Shown one piece after another: positions 1-6,492 of a stretch of DNA of 7,310 bases. The translations under genes and the position numbers were made by a program. Below the pieces are notes generated by a model. That model saw nothing but the letters and a program-made list of their open reading frames with translations. It had not been told where the DNA came from and made no database searches. The DNA is from VRUE01 sp035548675 (lineage in GTDB: Bacteria > Actinomycetota > Thermoleophilia > Solirubrobacterales > 70-9), in contig DASZSJ010000133.1 of NCBI GenBank assembly GCA_035548675.1, forward strand, positions 1-7,310, in the 5' to 3' direction. Within the stretch, counting starts at the first letter, position 1; every line of letters begins with the position of its first letter.

Positions 1-15
1 AGCCGGAAGAGGTCG

Positions 16-43
16 TGATTCCACGGCTGCCGCCGTGGAATCA
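16..43 (-). terminator. Hairpin terminator at the end of the pst operon
   Basis: A perfect inverted repeat has 12-bp arms, TGATTCCACGGC and GCCGTGGAATCA, around a four-base loop. It lies 44 bases downstream of the stop codon of the last minus-strand gene. The stem is strong, but no clear U-run follows on the minus strand, only a pyrimidine-rich CCTCTTCC. It is therefore either a U-less terminator of the kind proposed for GC-rich actinobacteria or an mRNA 3'-end stabiliser. The symmetry would let it serve a convergent gene too, if one ends left of the window. The rest of 1-87 shows no gene. Confidence 0.7.
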
Positions 44-87
44 GTCATCTAGAGGCGGCCACCGCATCCAGCGCCGTGCGGGACCGC

Positions 88-1443
88 TCAGTCGCCACCG
101 TTCTGCTGGCTGAGCGCGGCCGCGAACGACTTGACCTTGGCAGCGGCGGCCAACCCAAGCGGCTCGAGGCCGAGCAGTTCCTCGCTGGAGCGCAGCAGCG
201 AGTAGGTGTCGTAGGGGGCGGAATCGGTGCCGCCCGGCTGGGCGAAGGGCGAGACGACGAGAGCGCCGGTGCGCAGCTCCTCCCCGGCCGGCGCGGGACC
301 ACCGGGCTCGGCCGGATCGACGGCGGAGAAGGCGACGATCAGGGCGCCGCCGGCCTCATAGGCGGGCGCGGCGAGGATCTTCGGCACCCAGGTCGAGAGG
401 AACGCGTCAGCCGCGGCGGCGCCTTCGGGAGCGCCCGCCGGGCACTGCCCGGCGCTGCCCGCTTCACAGGGGGTCGGCGCGATGAACGCGTAGCCGGGGG
501 CCTTCTCCGCCTTCGCCAGGTCCCCCTCCAGCCGCGCCAGCGGCGCGTCGTTTTCGGCGCAGTCGCCGAGGTCGAGCAGCGAGTGGAAGTAGGCAAACGG
601 ATTCTGGGCGGCCGCGTAGCCGCCGGGCTGGGCGGCGGTGCTGGGCTCACCGGGGCTCGGATGCACGCAGTTGGCGGGCTTGCCCGCCTCGTCGACCATC
701 CCCCCCACGTAGGCGCGCCAACCCTGCTTGGTCAGGGTGAGCTGATCGGCGATCGTCAGCGTTTCCACCGGGTAGACGCAGCCGGCGCCGCGCAACAGGC
801 CCCGCTTGTCCGCAGCGGCGGCGAACGCTTCGTATTCCGGGCAGCCCGCCTTGGTGGCTGGGTTGGGCGGCTGGCCGCTGATCGCGGCGATGCCGTTGGG
901 CAGGGCGCCAGCGTCGAGCGGCGCGTAGTGGTCGAGCAGCAGGCCCTGCGGACGCAGCGTGCCGCTCAGGTACGGCATCTGCGATTGGGCGCCAAAGGCC
1001 CGTTCGTAGCCGGGGCTGGTCAAGGAGATGACGAAGACGTGCTTGACCGGTCCGGCTTCCGGAGCCGGTCCCGGCGCTTCCTTCGTCGGTCCTTCGGCCG
1101 CCGGCTCGCTGGCCGGCGCCGGAGCGGGTGCGGCAGTTGGTGGCAAGTAGGACGGCTCTGGAGCCGCTGCCGGCGCCGATCCTTCGCTGGCCGGCGGCAC
1201 AGCGCTTTCGACCGGAGCGCCGGATTCCGCTGGGGCCCCGAGCGCCGCCGCGTTGTGGGCGCCGAGGTTGCGGGCGAGCAGCGCCGCCAGGGCGCCGCTC
1301 CCTCCCGTGCCGGTGATCGCGCTGGCGACGACCGCCGCGGTGGCGACGACCGAGGAGGCGACGAGCAAGCCGAAGCGCTTGCCGGTCAGCGAAGCGGCGG
1401 CGGAGATCGCCTGGGCCGCCTTGGCCCGGACGGCCGCCCTCAC
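88..1443 (-). CDS. Membrane-anchored phosphoesterase-fold protein, probably catalytically inactive
   Basis: The predicted 451-residue protein has a short basic N-terminus, one membrane segment at about residues 24-44, an Ala/Pro/Glu-rich linker to about 130, and an extracytoplasmic domain from about 133 to the end. The domain resembles the acid phosphatase AcpA/phosphoesterase family (PF04185): KHVFVIS at the start, PYLSGTL, QGLLLDHY, LPNG.AAISGQ at 181-191, WVPKIL at 352-357, GGALIV and YSLLRS.E..LGL near the end. Family active-site motifs are missing: the Glu-Asn metal pair is replaced around 140-143 (SLTS), the region before LPN reads DAGA, the Asn-Asp-x-His segment after the conserved Pro-x-Cys (324-326) is gone, and the Asp-Glu pair is Ser-Ala at 373-374. 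A phosphatase reaction is therefore unlikely; phosphate or phosphoester binding is possible. I chose GTG at 1443 because it makes a GTGA overlap with the upstream stop; another in-frame GTG at 1473 would overlap more. It is the last gene of the pst operon. Fold assignment is moderately sure, role unknown. Confidence 0.8.
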   Translation of the reverse strand: MRAAVRAKAAQAISAAASLTGKRFGLLVASSVVATAAVVASAITGTGGSGALAALLARNLGAHNAAALGAPAESGAPVESAVPPASEGSAPAAAPEPSYLPPTAAPAPAPASEPAAEGPTKEAPGPAPEAGPVKHVFVISLTSPGYERAFGAQSQMPYLSGTLRPQGLLLDHYAPLDAGALPNGIAAISGQPPNPATKAGCPEYEAFAAAADKRGLLRGAGCVYPVETLTIADQLTLTKQGWRAYVGGMVDEAGKPANCVHPSPGEPSTAAQPGGYAAAQNPFAYFHSLLDLGDCAENDAPLARLEGDLAKAEKAPGYAFIAPTPCEAGSAGQCPAGAPEGAAAADAFLSTWVPKILAAPAYEAGGALIVAFSAVDPAEPGGPAPAGEELRTGALVVSPFAQPGGTDSAPYDTYSLLRSSEELLGLEPLGLAAAAKVKSFAAALSQQNGGD

Positions 1444-1853
1444 GGCGCCACCGCCGTCAGCGAGTGGCCGCACTGCGGGCAGAAGCGGTCCGCCGGACCG
1501 TAGGGCGCGCTGCAGCTCGGGCAGAGCCCGGCGGCGTCGGAGCGCTGCAGCTCCAGCGCCCGCTCCAACGCCAGCAGCTCGGCGTCGACCCGCTGCAGCT
1601 CAGCCGCCTTGCGGGTGAGCACGTCCATCCGCACGTGGTCGCGGATCGCCATCTCGTAGAAGGCGCCGCCGAGATCGGCCTGCATGATCGTGAACTTCTC
1701 CAGCAGGCGGTCGCGCTGGGCGCGCAGCTCGGCGCTCTCCTGCGGCGTCGGCTCCGCCTTCGGCGGCTCGGGCGGCGGCTGTTGCGGTTGCTTCTTGCGC
1801 ACCGACTTCAGCGCGTCGGCCGGTTTGCGCAGGGCGCCGGCGAGCGCGCTCAC
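1440..1853 (-). CDS. Coiled-coil protein with C-terminal zinc ribbon
   Basis: The 137-residue protein has three parts: a basic, Pro/Gln-rich N-terminus (about 1-38), a long charged helical region likely to form a coiled coil (about 39-104), and a zinc ribbon with Cys at 111, 114, 125 and 128 (C-x2-C-x10-C-x2-C, CPSC and CPQC knuckles). There is no signal peptide or membrane segment, so it should be cytoplasmic. The GTG start overlaps the previous stop as GTGA, and its own stop overlaps the next start the same way, which implies translational coupling. I do not recognise a named family. Zinc ribbons of this rubredoxin-like type often mediate protein or nucleic-acid contacts. Pairing with the neighbouring membrane protein, whose ribbon has the same spacing, suggests an adaptor role; that is inference. 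Confidence 0.82.
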   Translation of the reverse strand: MSALAGALRKPADALKSVRKKQPQQPPPEPPKAEPTPQESAELRAQRDRLLEKFTIMQADLGGAFYEMAIRDHVRMDVLTRKAAELQRVDAELLALERALELQRSDAAGLCPSCSAPYGPADRFCPQCGHSLTAVAP

Positions 1854-2506
1854 GGTTCCGACCCTCCCGCCGGCGCCGCCGGGGCCGAGCCGGGATCGCC
1901 GCCGACGACAACCACGTCGGGGATGTTCTGCTGGGCTTTGATGTAGTTGCTGCCGACCTGTTCGGGGTTTTCTTCGACGATCCGGGTGTCTTCTTCGACC
2001 TTCTTCTTGGGCGGCTTATAGCCCAGCACCTGGTGCACCGTGCCGTTGCTCGTCTTGGCCACGACCTTGCCGCCGCCCTTGGTCGATTTCTTCGCCTCCT
2101 TGGCCCTGGTTGCCTTGCCGGTGGCGTTTGCCGCGACGCTGCCGGCGGTCGCGCCCGCCGTCGCCGGCTGGTCGCGCAGCGCTTCCAGCAGCGCCTCGTT
2201 TTCGCCGCCCTCGTTGCCGCTGCGGCCGACGACGACGCCGATCGCCACCGCGATCGGCAGCAGGGCGAAGAAGCCGACGGCCGCGGCCCGGCCGCCGGAG
2301 CCCGTCCTGGCGGGCGGGCGCGGCGGTGGGCGGTGGGCGCGCTTGCTCATCGCCGCGAAGTAGCGCGAGGACGGGTTGGCGCCGTTGCCGCGACGGCCGC
2401 CGCAGTTGACGCAGTAGCGCTGCTGGGCGTCGAGCGGCGCGCCGCACTCCTCGCAGGGCTCATGCGCATTCGTGCTCGCCGGGGGCCGCGCGGACGTGGC
2501 ACTCAT
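1850..2506 (-). CDS. Single-pass membrane protein with N-terminal zinc ribbon
   Basis: The 218-residue protein begins with a zinc ribbon, Cys at 18, 21, 32 and 35 (C-x2-C-x10-C-x2-C), near its N-terminus. A Pro/Arg-rich stretch (about 56-73) and one hydrophobic segment (about 74-94) follow. The C-terminal half has an Ala/Thr-rich part, a Lys-rich part (about 131-150) and a more ordered-looking tail containing HQVLGYKPPKKK and a run of valines near 198. The positively charged residues before the segment predict the ribbon inside the cell and the tail outside. The layout resembles zinc-ribbon-plus-TM regulators or anti-sigma-like proteins, but no specific family is recognised. The ATG at 2506 overlaps the stop of the lipoprotein gene as ATGA. 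Function is unknown; the operon ties it to phosphate uptake. Confidence 0.83.
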   Translation of the reverse strand: MSATSARPPASTNAHEPCEECGAPLDAQQRYCVNCGGRRGNGANPSSRYFAAMSKRAHRPPPRPPARTGSGGRAAAVGFFALLPIAVAIGVVVGRSGNEGGENEALLEALRDQPATAGATAGSVAANATGKATRAKEAKKSTKGGGKVVAKTSNGTVHQVLGYKPPKKKVEEDTRIVEENPEQVGSNYIKAQQNIPDVVVVGGDPGSAPAAPAGGSEP

Positions 2507-2703
2507 CGTCTGTCGTCCTTCGCGTCGGGCCCGGCGTGGTGCTCGCGCCTCTGGTCCCGCTTCTCGAGGATTCGCTTCGATTCCGCCTGCTTCGCCGCCG
2601 CCTTCTCCTGCGTCGTCTCACAACCGCTCGCGCCGAGCGCGGGCAGCGCGACGAGGGCGGCCGCGGCGACGGCCCGGCATGTCGCGCGCCTAGCCGAACG
2701 CAC
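2503..2703 (-). CDS. Small putative lipoprotein following pstB
   Basis: The 66-residue product has a basic start, a hydrophobic signal segment (about 11-27) and a lipobox-like LGASGC with the candidate lipidated Cys at 28. Ala at position -3 is less usual than Leu, so the lipobox is imperfect. The mature part would be only about 39 residues, very rich in Lys, Glu, Arg and Asp, probably helical and exposed on the outer membrane face. The GTG start overlaps the end of pstB by 14 bases and has an AGGAG ribosome site 10 bases upstream (minus strand, 2714-2718). Its stop overlaps the next ATG as ATGA. No family is recognised. Small size makes it easy to miss, but the start signals, lipobox and packing argue that it is real. 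Confidence 0.68.
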   Translation of the reverse strand: MRSARRATCRAVAAAALVALPALGASGCETTQEKAAAKQAESKRILEKRDQRREHHAGPDAKDDRR

Positions 2704-3661
2704 CGCTCACGTACTCCTGGGTGCGCGGCTCGCGGGGCGAGCTGAAGAGGGCGGTCGCGCTGGCGTACTCGACCAGCTCACCGAGGTACATGAAGGCGAC
2801 GTGGTCGGCGATCCGGTAGGCCTGCTGCAGGTTGTGGGTGACGATGACGACGGCGACGTCGTCGCGCAGCTTCACGATCAGGTCCTCGATCACCTGCGTC
2901 GACTGCGGGTCGAGCGCCGAGCAGGGCTCGTCGAGCAACAGCACCTCGGGCTCGGCAGCGAGCGCGCGGGCGATGCAGAGTCGCTGCTGCTGGCCACCGG
3001 AGAGGCGCAGCGCCGGGTGGTCGAGGTTGTCCTTGACCTCCTCGAACAGCCCGGCCCGCTGCAGGGCGCTGTGGACCTTTGGCTCCAGCGTCTTGCGCCG
3101 CACCCGCCGCGAGCCCTGCTCGCGCAGGACGTAGGCGATGTTGTCGAAGACGCTCATCGGGAACGGGTTGGGCTGTTGGAAGACCATCGTCACCCGGCGC
3201 CGCAGCAGGGTCGTCTCGATCAGGCGGATGTCGACGTCGTCGAGCAGGATGCGGCCGCTGAGGCTCGCCGTGCGGGTCAGCTCGGTGAGCCGGTTGAGCG
3301 AGCGCAGCAGCGTCGTCTTGCCGCAGCCCGAGGGGCCGATCAGGGCCAGCACCTCGCCCTGGCGCACCGGCATCGAGACCGACTTGACCGCTTCGCGCTG
3401 CGCATAGGAGACCGAGACGTCGTCGATCTCCATGCGCCGGATCGAGAACTGCGGCGCCCCGATCGAGCGCCGCGCCGCGGTGAACCCGCCGGGGGCGGGC
3501 GTCGCCCCGTTGCCGTCGCCGCCACCCGGCGGCGCGACCTCGCGCGCCGGCGGCGTCTCCTCGAGCGGCAGCCGCCGGATCGGCGGCGGCACCGCGGACG
3601 TGTATGAGCTTGTGCCCCCGTATGGGCGGTCAAGCTCATACACGGGCGTTAGTGGCTCCAC
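2690..3661 (-). CDS. pstB: Phosphate ABC transporter ATP-binding protein PstB with N-terminal extension
   Basis: PstB is the cytoplasmic ATPase that powers phosphate import through PstC and PstA. Counting from the GTG at 3661 (323 residues), it shows Walker A GPSGCGKTT (109-117), a Q-loop in MVFQQPNPFPMS (159-170), signature LSGGQQQR (220-227), Walker B with DEP at 244-246, and the switch His at 276 (VTHN). The NPFPMS segment, EPCSALD and the SGAFG ending are typical of PstB. The family is normally about 250-260 residues, and the ABC domain proper begins at the internal ATG at 3433 (residue 77). The extra 76 residues are Pro/Gly/Ala-rich. I kept the GTG at 3661 because GAAAGG lies 7 bases upstream (3669-3674) and because nearly every codon from about residue 22 to 76 ends in G or C, as expected for translated DNA; no clear ribosome site precedes 3433. 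A GTG at 3592 is another candidate. Identity is certain, the start is not. Confidence 0.95.
   Translation of the reverse strand: MEPLTPVYELDRPYGGTSSYTSAVPPPIRRLPLEETPPAREVAPPGGGDGNGATPAPGGFTAARRSIGAPQFSIRRMEIDDVSVSYAQREAVKSVSMPVRQGEVLALIGPSGCGKTTLLRSLNRLTELTRTASLSGRILLDDVDIRLIETTLLRRRVTMVFQQPNPFPMSVFDNIAYVLREQGSRRVRRKTLEPKVHSALQRAGLFEEVKDNLDHPALRLSGGQQQRLCIARALAAEPEVLLLDEPCSALDPQSTQVIEDLIVKLRDDVAVVIVTHNLQQAYRIADHVAFMYLGELVEYASATALFSSPREPRTQEYVSGAFG
3599..3644. repeat. 14-bp-arm palindromic element at the pstA/pstB junction
   Basis: Perfect inverted repeat arms CGTGTATGAGCTTG (3599-3612) and CAAGCTCATACACG (3631-3644) flank an 18-base spacer that can itself form a short GCCC/GGGC stem. It begins four bases after the pstA stop on the minus strand and lies inside the extended pstB frame, where it would encode VYELDRPYGG and following residues. 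The arms are about half A+T in a region near 70-75% GC, and the codons it creates lack the strong G/C third-position bias seen on its pstB side. This fits a mobile palindromic repeat (REP-like, or like the in-gene Rickettsia palindromic elements) or an intercistronic hairpin that tunes pstB output. Confidence 0.75.
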
Positions 3662-4656
3662 GTTCCCGCCTTTCTCGCGCGGCGGTGGACGACGTCGACG
3701 GCGGCGTTCAGCGCCAGCACCATCAGCAGCAGGACGAAGGCCGCCGCGTAGGCCTTCTGCGGCTGGTTGAGGTTCCCGGTCGGGGAGGCCTCGTAGACGA
3801 AGTTGGTCAGCGTCGTCCCCGCCCCGCGCAGGTAGTTGAGCGGGAAGGCGCTGCCGACCGGGGCGAAGTTCTGGGTGGCGCCGAGGAGGACGACGATGAT
3901 CGCGGTGTCGCCGATGATGCGGCCGAGCCCGAGCATCGCCCCGGTCGCCACTTGCGGGCGAGCCGTCGGCAGCACGATCCTCCGCACCGTCGCGATCTTG
4001 GTCTTGCCGACCGCGTAGGAGGCCTCGCGCACGTGCTGGGGAATCGCGTTGAGCCCCTCGCGGGTGCTGGCGACGACCAGCGGCAGGGCGACCAGCGAGA
4101 GCATCGCCGAGGCGGCGAAGAAGGAGCGGCCGAAGACGACCCCTTCCGAGCTGCGGCTGAGAAAGCCGAGCGCGGTGCTGGAGAAGATCACCGTGCCGAA
4201 GAGGGCGAGCACGATCGAGGGGATGCCGGCGATCGCCTCGATCGTCGATTCGGCGATCCGCGCCAGGGCCGCGGGGCGCCCGTACTCGACCAGCCAGACG
4301 GCGATGCCCACGCCCACCGGCAGCGCCAGCGAGATCCCCATCACGGCGACGATCAGGGTGCCGAGGAAGGCGTCGGAGAAGCCGCCCGATTCACCTTGGG
4401 TGAAGCCGGCGGTGGCGGGAGTGACGAGCATCGAAGGCTTGAGGAACTTGACCCCCTGCACCAGCAGGTAGAGGACGATCGCCACCGCGATCGCGCAGAA
4501 GAGCAGGCCGAGCGCCCAGCAGATCGCCAGGCCGATTCGATCGGAGAGCCGCCAGGTGGCACTGCCCTCGACCGCGCCCCTGCGCGAGGACTGCGGTTGC
4601 CGAGTGGGCGCGGCGGGCGGATGCTGCGCCGGAGGTCGAACGACCGGGGATGCCAT
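3649..4656 (-). CDS. pstA: Phosphate ABC transporter permease PstA
   Basis: The 335-residue inner-membrane permease forms the phosphate channel together with PstC. A Pro/Gln-rich cytoplasmic N-terminus of about 40 residues precedes the first membrane segment (about 41-67). Further hydrophobic segments follow at about 98-123, 141-160, 178-197, 238-260 and 301-321, giving the six-helix pattern of the family. The cytoplasmic EAA loop that docks on PstB is clear at 211-230, with EAS at the start, Gly 217 and the ILP-type ending VLP. GIPSIVLALFG (144-154) is characteristic of PstA. The ATG at 4656 overlaps the pstC stop by one base (TGATG), with GGAG 10 bases upstream. The frame stays open far upstream inside pstC, but only this start gives a family-like protein. 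Confidence 0.95.
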   Translation of the reverse strand: MASPVVRPPAQHPPAAPTRQPQSSRRGAVEGSATWRLSDRIGLAICWALGLLFCAIAVAIVLYLLVQGVKFLKPSMLVTPATAGFTQGESGGFSDAFLGTLIVAVMGISLALPVGVGIAVWLVEYGRPAALARIAESTIEAIAGIPSIVLALFGTVIFSSTALGFLSRSSEGVVFGRSFFAASAMLSLVALPLVVASTREGLNAIPQHVREASYAVGKTKIATVRRIVLPTARPQVATGAMLGLGRIIGDTAIIVVLLGATQNFAPVGSAFPLNYLRGAGTTLTNFVYEASPTGNLNQPQKAYAAAFVLLLMVLALNAAVDVVHRRARKAGTWSH

Positions 4657-5651
4657 CAGGCGGTCGCTCCGTATTTGCGCATCGCCCGCCGCGCCACCCA
4701 GCCGGCCAGGGAGAAGGCGGCCGCGGAGAAGAGCAGGAAGGCCGCGATCGCGAACAGGGTCGCGTTCGAGGGCGCCGAGCCGAGCGAGTCGATGTTCTTG
4801 ACGATCGTCGGCGCCAGCGGCCGCGAGGGCTCGTAGATGAAGATCAGGCCGTCGGCGGGGTTGGGGGCGAAGGCGACCGAGCCGGAGACCATCGCCAGCA
4901 TCACCGCCTCGCCGATCGCCCGTGCCAGCGCCAGCACGGTGCCGGCGACGATCGCCGGGCGGGCGCTGCGCACGGCGATCTTCCAGGTCGTGCGCCAGCG
5001 GTTGACGCCGAGCGCCAGCGAGCCCTCGAGCCAACCGGGACGCACCGAGCGCAGGCCGTCGGAGAAGATCGAGATCATCAGCGGCGCGATCATCACGGTG
5101 AGGATCAGCACCGCGGCCAGCAGGCTGTAACCGCTGAGCGAGATCACCCCAGCCACCGAGTCCTTCTGCGACTCGGTAACCAGCTGGTTGCCGATGAACG
5201 GCACGATCACCAGCACGCCGAGCAAGCCGTAGATCACCGAGGGCACGCTGGCGAGGAAGCGGACCACGGGCTGCAGCACGTCGCGCATCCGCCCCGGCGC
5301 GAACTCGACGATGAAGACCGAGACGAGGAGCGAGCAGAGGAGGGCGAGGAGGACGGCGCCGCCGGCGATCAGCAGCGTGCTCCAGATCAGCGGCCAGGCG
5401 TGGAAGGTGTAGACGTAGTCGGCCCCCTCGAGACCGGAGAGGTAGATCTGGTTGAGCTGTTCTTCGACGTCGCCCCCGGCCCCAAACCAGGCGAGGCCGT
5501 TGTGGGCGAAGGACGGCCAGGCGCGGACGAAGACGGTGACGATCAGCGCCAGCAGCAGGCCGACGACCGCACAGACCAGCGCGCCGAGCAATCGCTCGGC
5601 GCGCTGGTCGGACCACCGGGGCCCTTCCTCAGGGAGATATCCCTCGTCCAT
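4656..5651 (-). CDS. pstC: Phosphate ABC transporter permease PstC
   Basis: The 331-residue protein is the second channel subunit of the phosphate importer. Hydrophobic segments lie at about 22-42, 88-115, 129-153, 168-196, 234-260 and 299-317. The SVPSVIYGLLG motif (135-145) is a PstC hallmark. The EAA-type loop at about 209-232 (LEGSLALGVNRW) is recognisable, although the usual Leu-Pro near its end is replaced by Val-Arg. ATG at 5651 lies four bases after the pstS stop. An in-frame GTG upstream at 5693 would add 14 residues and run into pstS, so I prefer 5651, where the protein starts with an ordinary acidic cytoplasmic tail. Tight spacing to pstS and the overlap with pstA indicate one transcript. 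Confidence 0.95.
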   Translation of the reverse strand: MDEGYLPEEGPRWSDQRAERLLGALVCAVVGLLLALIVTVFVRAWPSFAHNGLAWFGAGGDVEEQLNQIYLSGLEGADYVYTFHAWPLIWSTLLIAGGAVLLALLCSLLVSVFIVEFAPGRMRDVLQPVVRFLASVPSVIYGLLGVLVIVPFIGNQLVTESQKDSVAGVISLSGYSLLAAVLILTVMIAPLMISIFSDGLRSVRPGWLEGSLALGVNRWRTTWKIAVRSARPAIVAGTVLALARAIGEAVMLAMVSGSVAFAPNPADGLIFIYEPSRPLAPTIVKNIDSLGSAPSNATLFAIAAFLLFSAAAFSLAGWVARRAMRKYGATA

Positions 5652-5655
5652 CTCG

Positions 5656-6492
5656 TTACTTCTTCGCCTTCTTGTTGAAGGCGGGAACACCACCGGCCTT
5701 GAGAATCACTTCGCCGGCGCGCGGACTGCGCCGCGCCCAATCGACGAACTTCGCCAGCGCCGGCGAGATGCCGCTGCCGTCGCCGGGGAGGACGAGGAAG
5801 AGGTAGCGCGAGAGCGGGTACTTGAGCGGCTCGACGCTGATCTTGTTGGTCTGGCAGGGGACTCCGTTGACCTTCAGCGCCTTCTGCCCCTTGCCCTGCC
5901 AGGCGAGGCCGTCGTAGCCGATCGCGTTCGGGTCGGTCTTGACCGCGTTGACGACGAGACCGTCCGCCGTCAGCGCGTTGACGTTGGAGGCCGGCAGCTC
6001 GTTGTTGAGCACTGCCTGGAGGAAGAAGTTGTAGGTCCCCCCGTTGGTGTCGCGGCCAACCGGGTCGATCGTCGTCGCCAGGTCCGAGCCCGGCAGTTGG
6101 CTCCAGTTGGTCAGCAGGCCCCGGTAGATGTCGTGGGTCTGCTGGATCGTGATGTTCTTCAGCTTGTTCTTCGGGTTGACGTCGATGCAGAGCCCGTCGA
6201 GGAACATCTTGATGTAGGTGGTTCCAGCGTCACTGGGCAGCGGCGTGCGCGCCTGCCCGGCGAACTGGCTGGTCCCGTTCTGCACATCCTTGACGCCGGC
6301 GTTGCCGCCATTGGCGGTGTAGACGAAGTGGACCTTATGGTTGACCTCCTTTGTGTAGGTGCTGAAGAGCGCCTGCAGAACCGGCTGGGCCGCAACCGAG
6401 CCCGAGCCGATCAAGGTCACCGCCCCGGCAGAAGCCGGCAGCGCGAGAGCCACGAGGGCGACCGCCGAGATGGCGAGAGTCCTGATTCTCAT
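5656..6492 (-). CDS. pstS: Phosphate-binding protein PstS
   Basis: PstS captures inorganic phosphate outside the membrane and delivers it to PstC/PstA. The 278-residue protein has a cleavable signal peptide (about 1-22, ending PASA) and then a typical binding-protein fold. Ligand-site motifs are visible: GSGS at 29-32, NGGNAGVKDVQNGT at 61-74 (the family's G-x-G-x-x-x-I-x-x-x-x-x-G-T segment), and PVGRDTNGGT at 144-153, where Arg, Asp and Thr should contact phosphate. WS at 130-131 in a TNWSQL context is also typical. There is no lipobox Cys at the signal end, so it seems to be a secreted soluble protein rather than the lipoprotein common in Gram-positive bacteria. It is the first gene of the operon, with a purine-rich AAGGAAGGA stretch upstream at a rather long distance (about 12 bases). 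Confidence 0.95.
   Translation of the reverse strand: MRIRTLAISAVALVALALPASAGAVTLIGSGSVAAQPVLQALFSTYTKEVNHKVHFVYTANGGNAGVKDVQNGTSQFAGQARTPLPSDAGTTYIKMFLDGLCIDVNPKNKLKNITIQQTHDIYRGLLTNWSQLPGSDLATTIDPVGRDTNGGTYNFFLQAVLNNELPASNVNALTADGLVVNAVKTDPNAIGYDGLAWQGKGQKALKVNGVPCQTNKISVEPLKYPLSRYLFLVLPGDGSGISPALAKFVDWARRSPRAGEVILKAGGVPAFNKKAKK

Noticed and set aside
1441..1473. GTG at 1473 as the start of the phosphoesterase-like gene
   Set aside because: It would overlap the zinc-ribbon gene by 34 bases with no ribosome site. GTG at 1443 gives the GTGA overlap used at neighbouring junctions.
76..1503. Long plus-strand open frame opposite the phosphoesterase-like gene
   Set aside because: It is a high-GC antisense shadow: an Arg/Gly-rich translation with no domain logic, while the minus strand has a recognisable fold and operon overlaps.
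2237..2258. 9-bp perfect inverted repeat (GCCGATCGC / GCGATCGGC) with a four-base loop
   Set aside because: It lies in codons of the transmembrane segment of the zinc-ribbon protein, where Ile/Ala codons produce GATCGC-like words readily; nothing else points to function.
2033..3607. Long plus-strand open frame opposite pstB and the accessory genes
   Set aside because: The opposite strand encodes PstB with all ABC motifs. The plus translation is low-complexity Arg/Ala/His-rich.
3649..5616. Apparent 655-residue minus-strand frame suggesting a fusion of an unknown domain to PstA
   Set aside because: The upstream part is an out-of-frame reading of pstC (Arg-rich, no motifs). PstA begins naturally at ATG 4656, overlapping the pstC stop.
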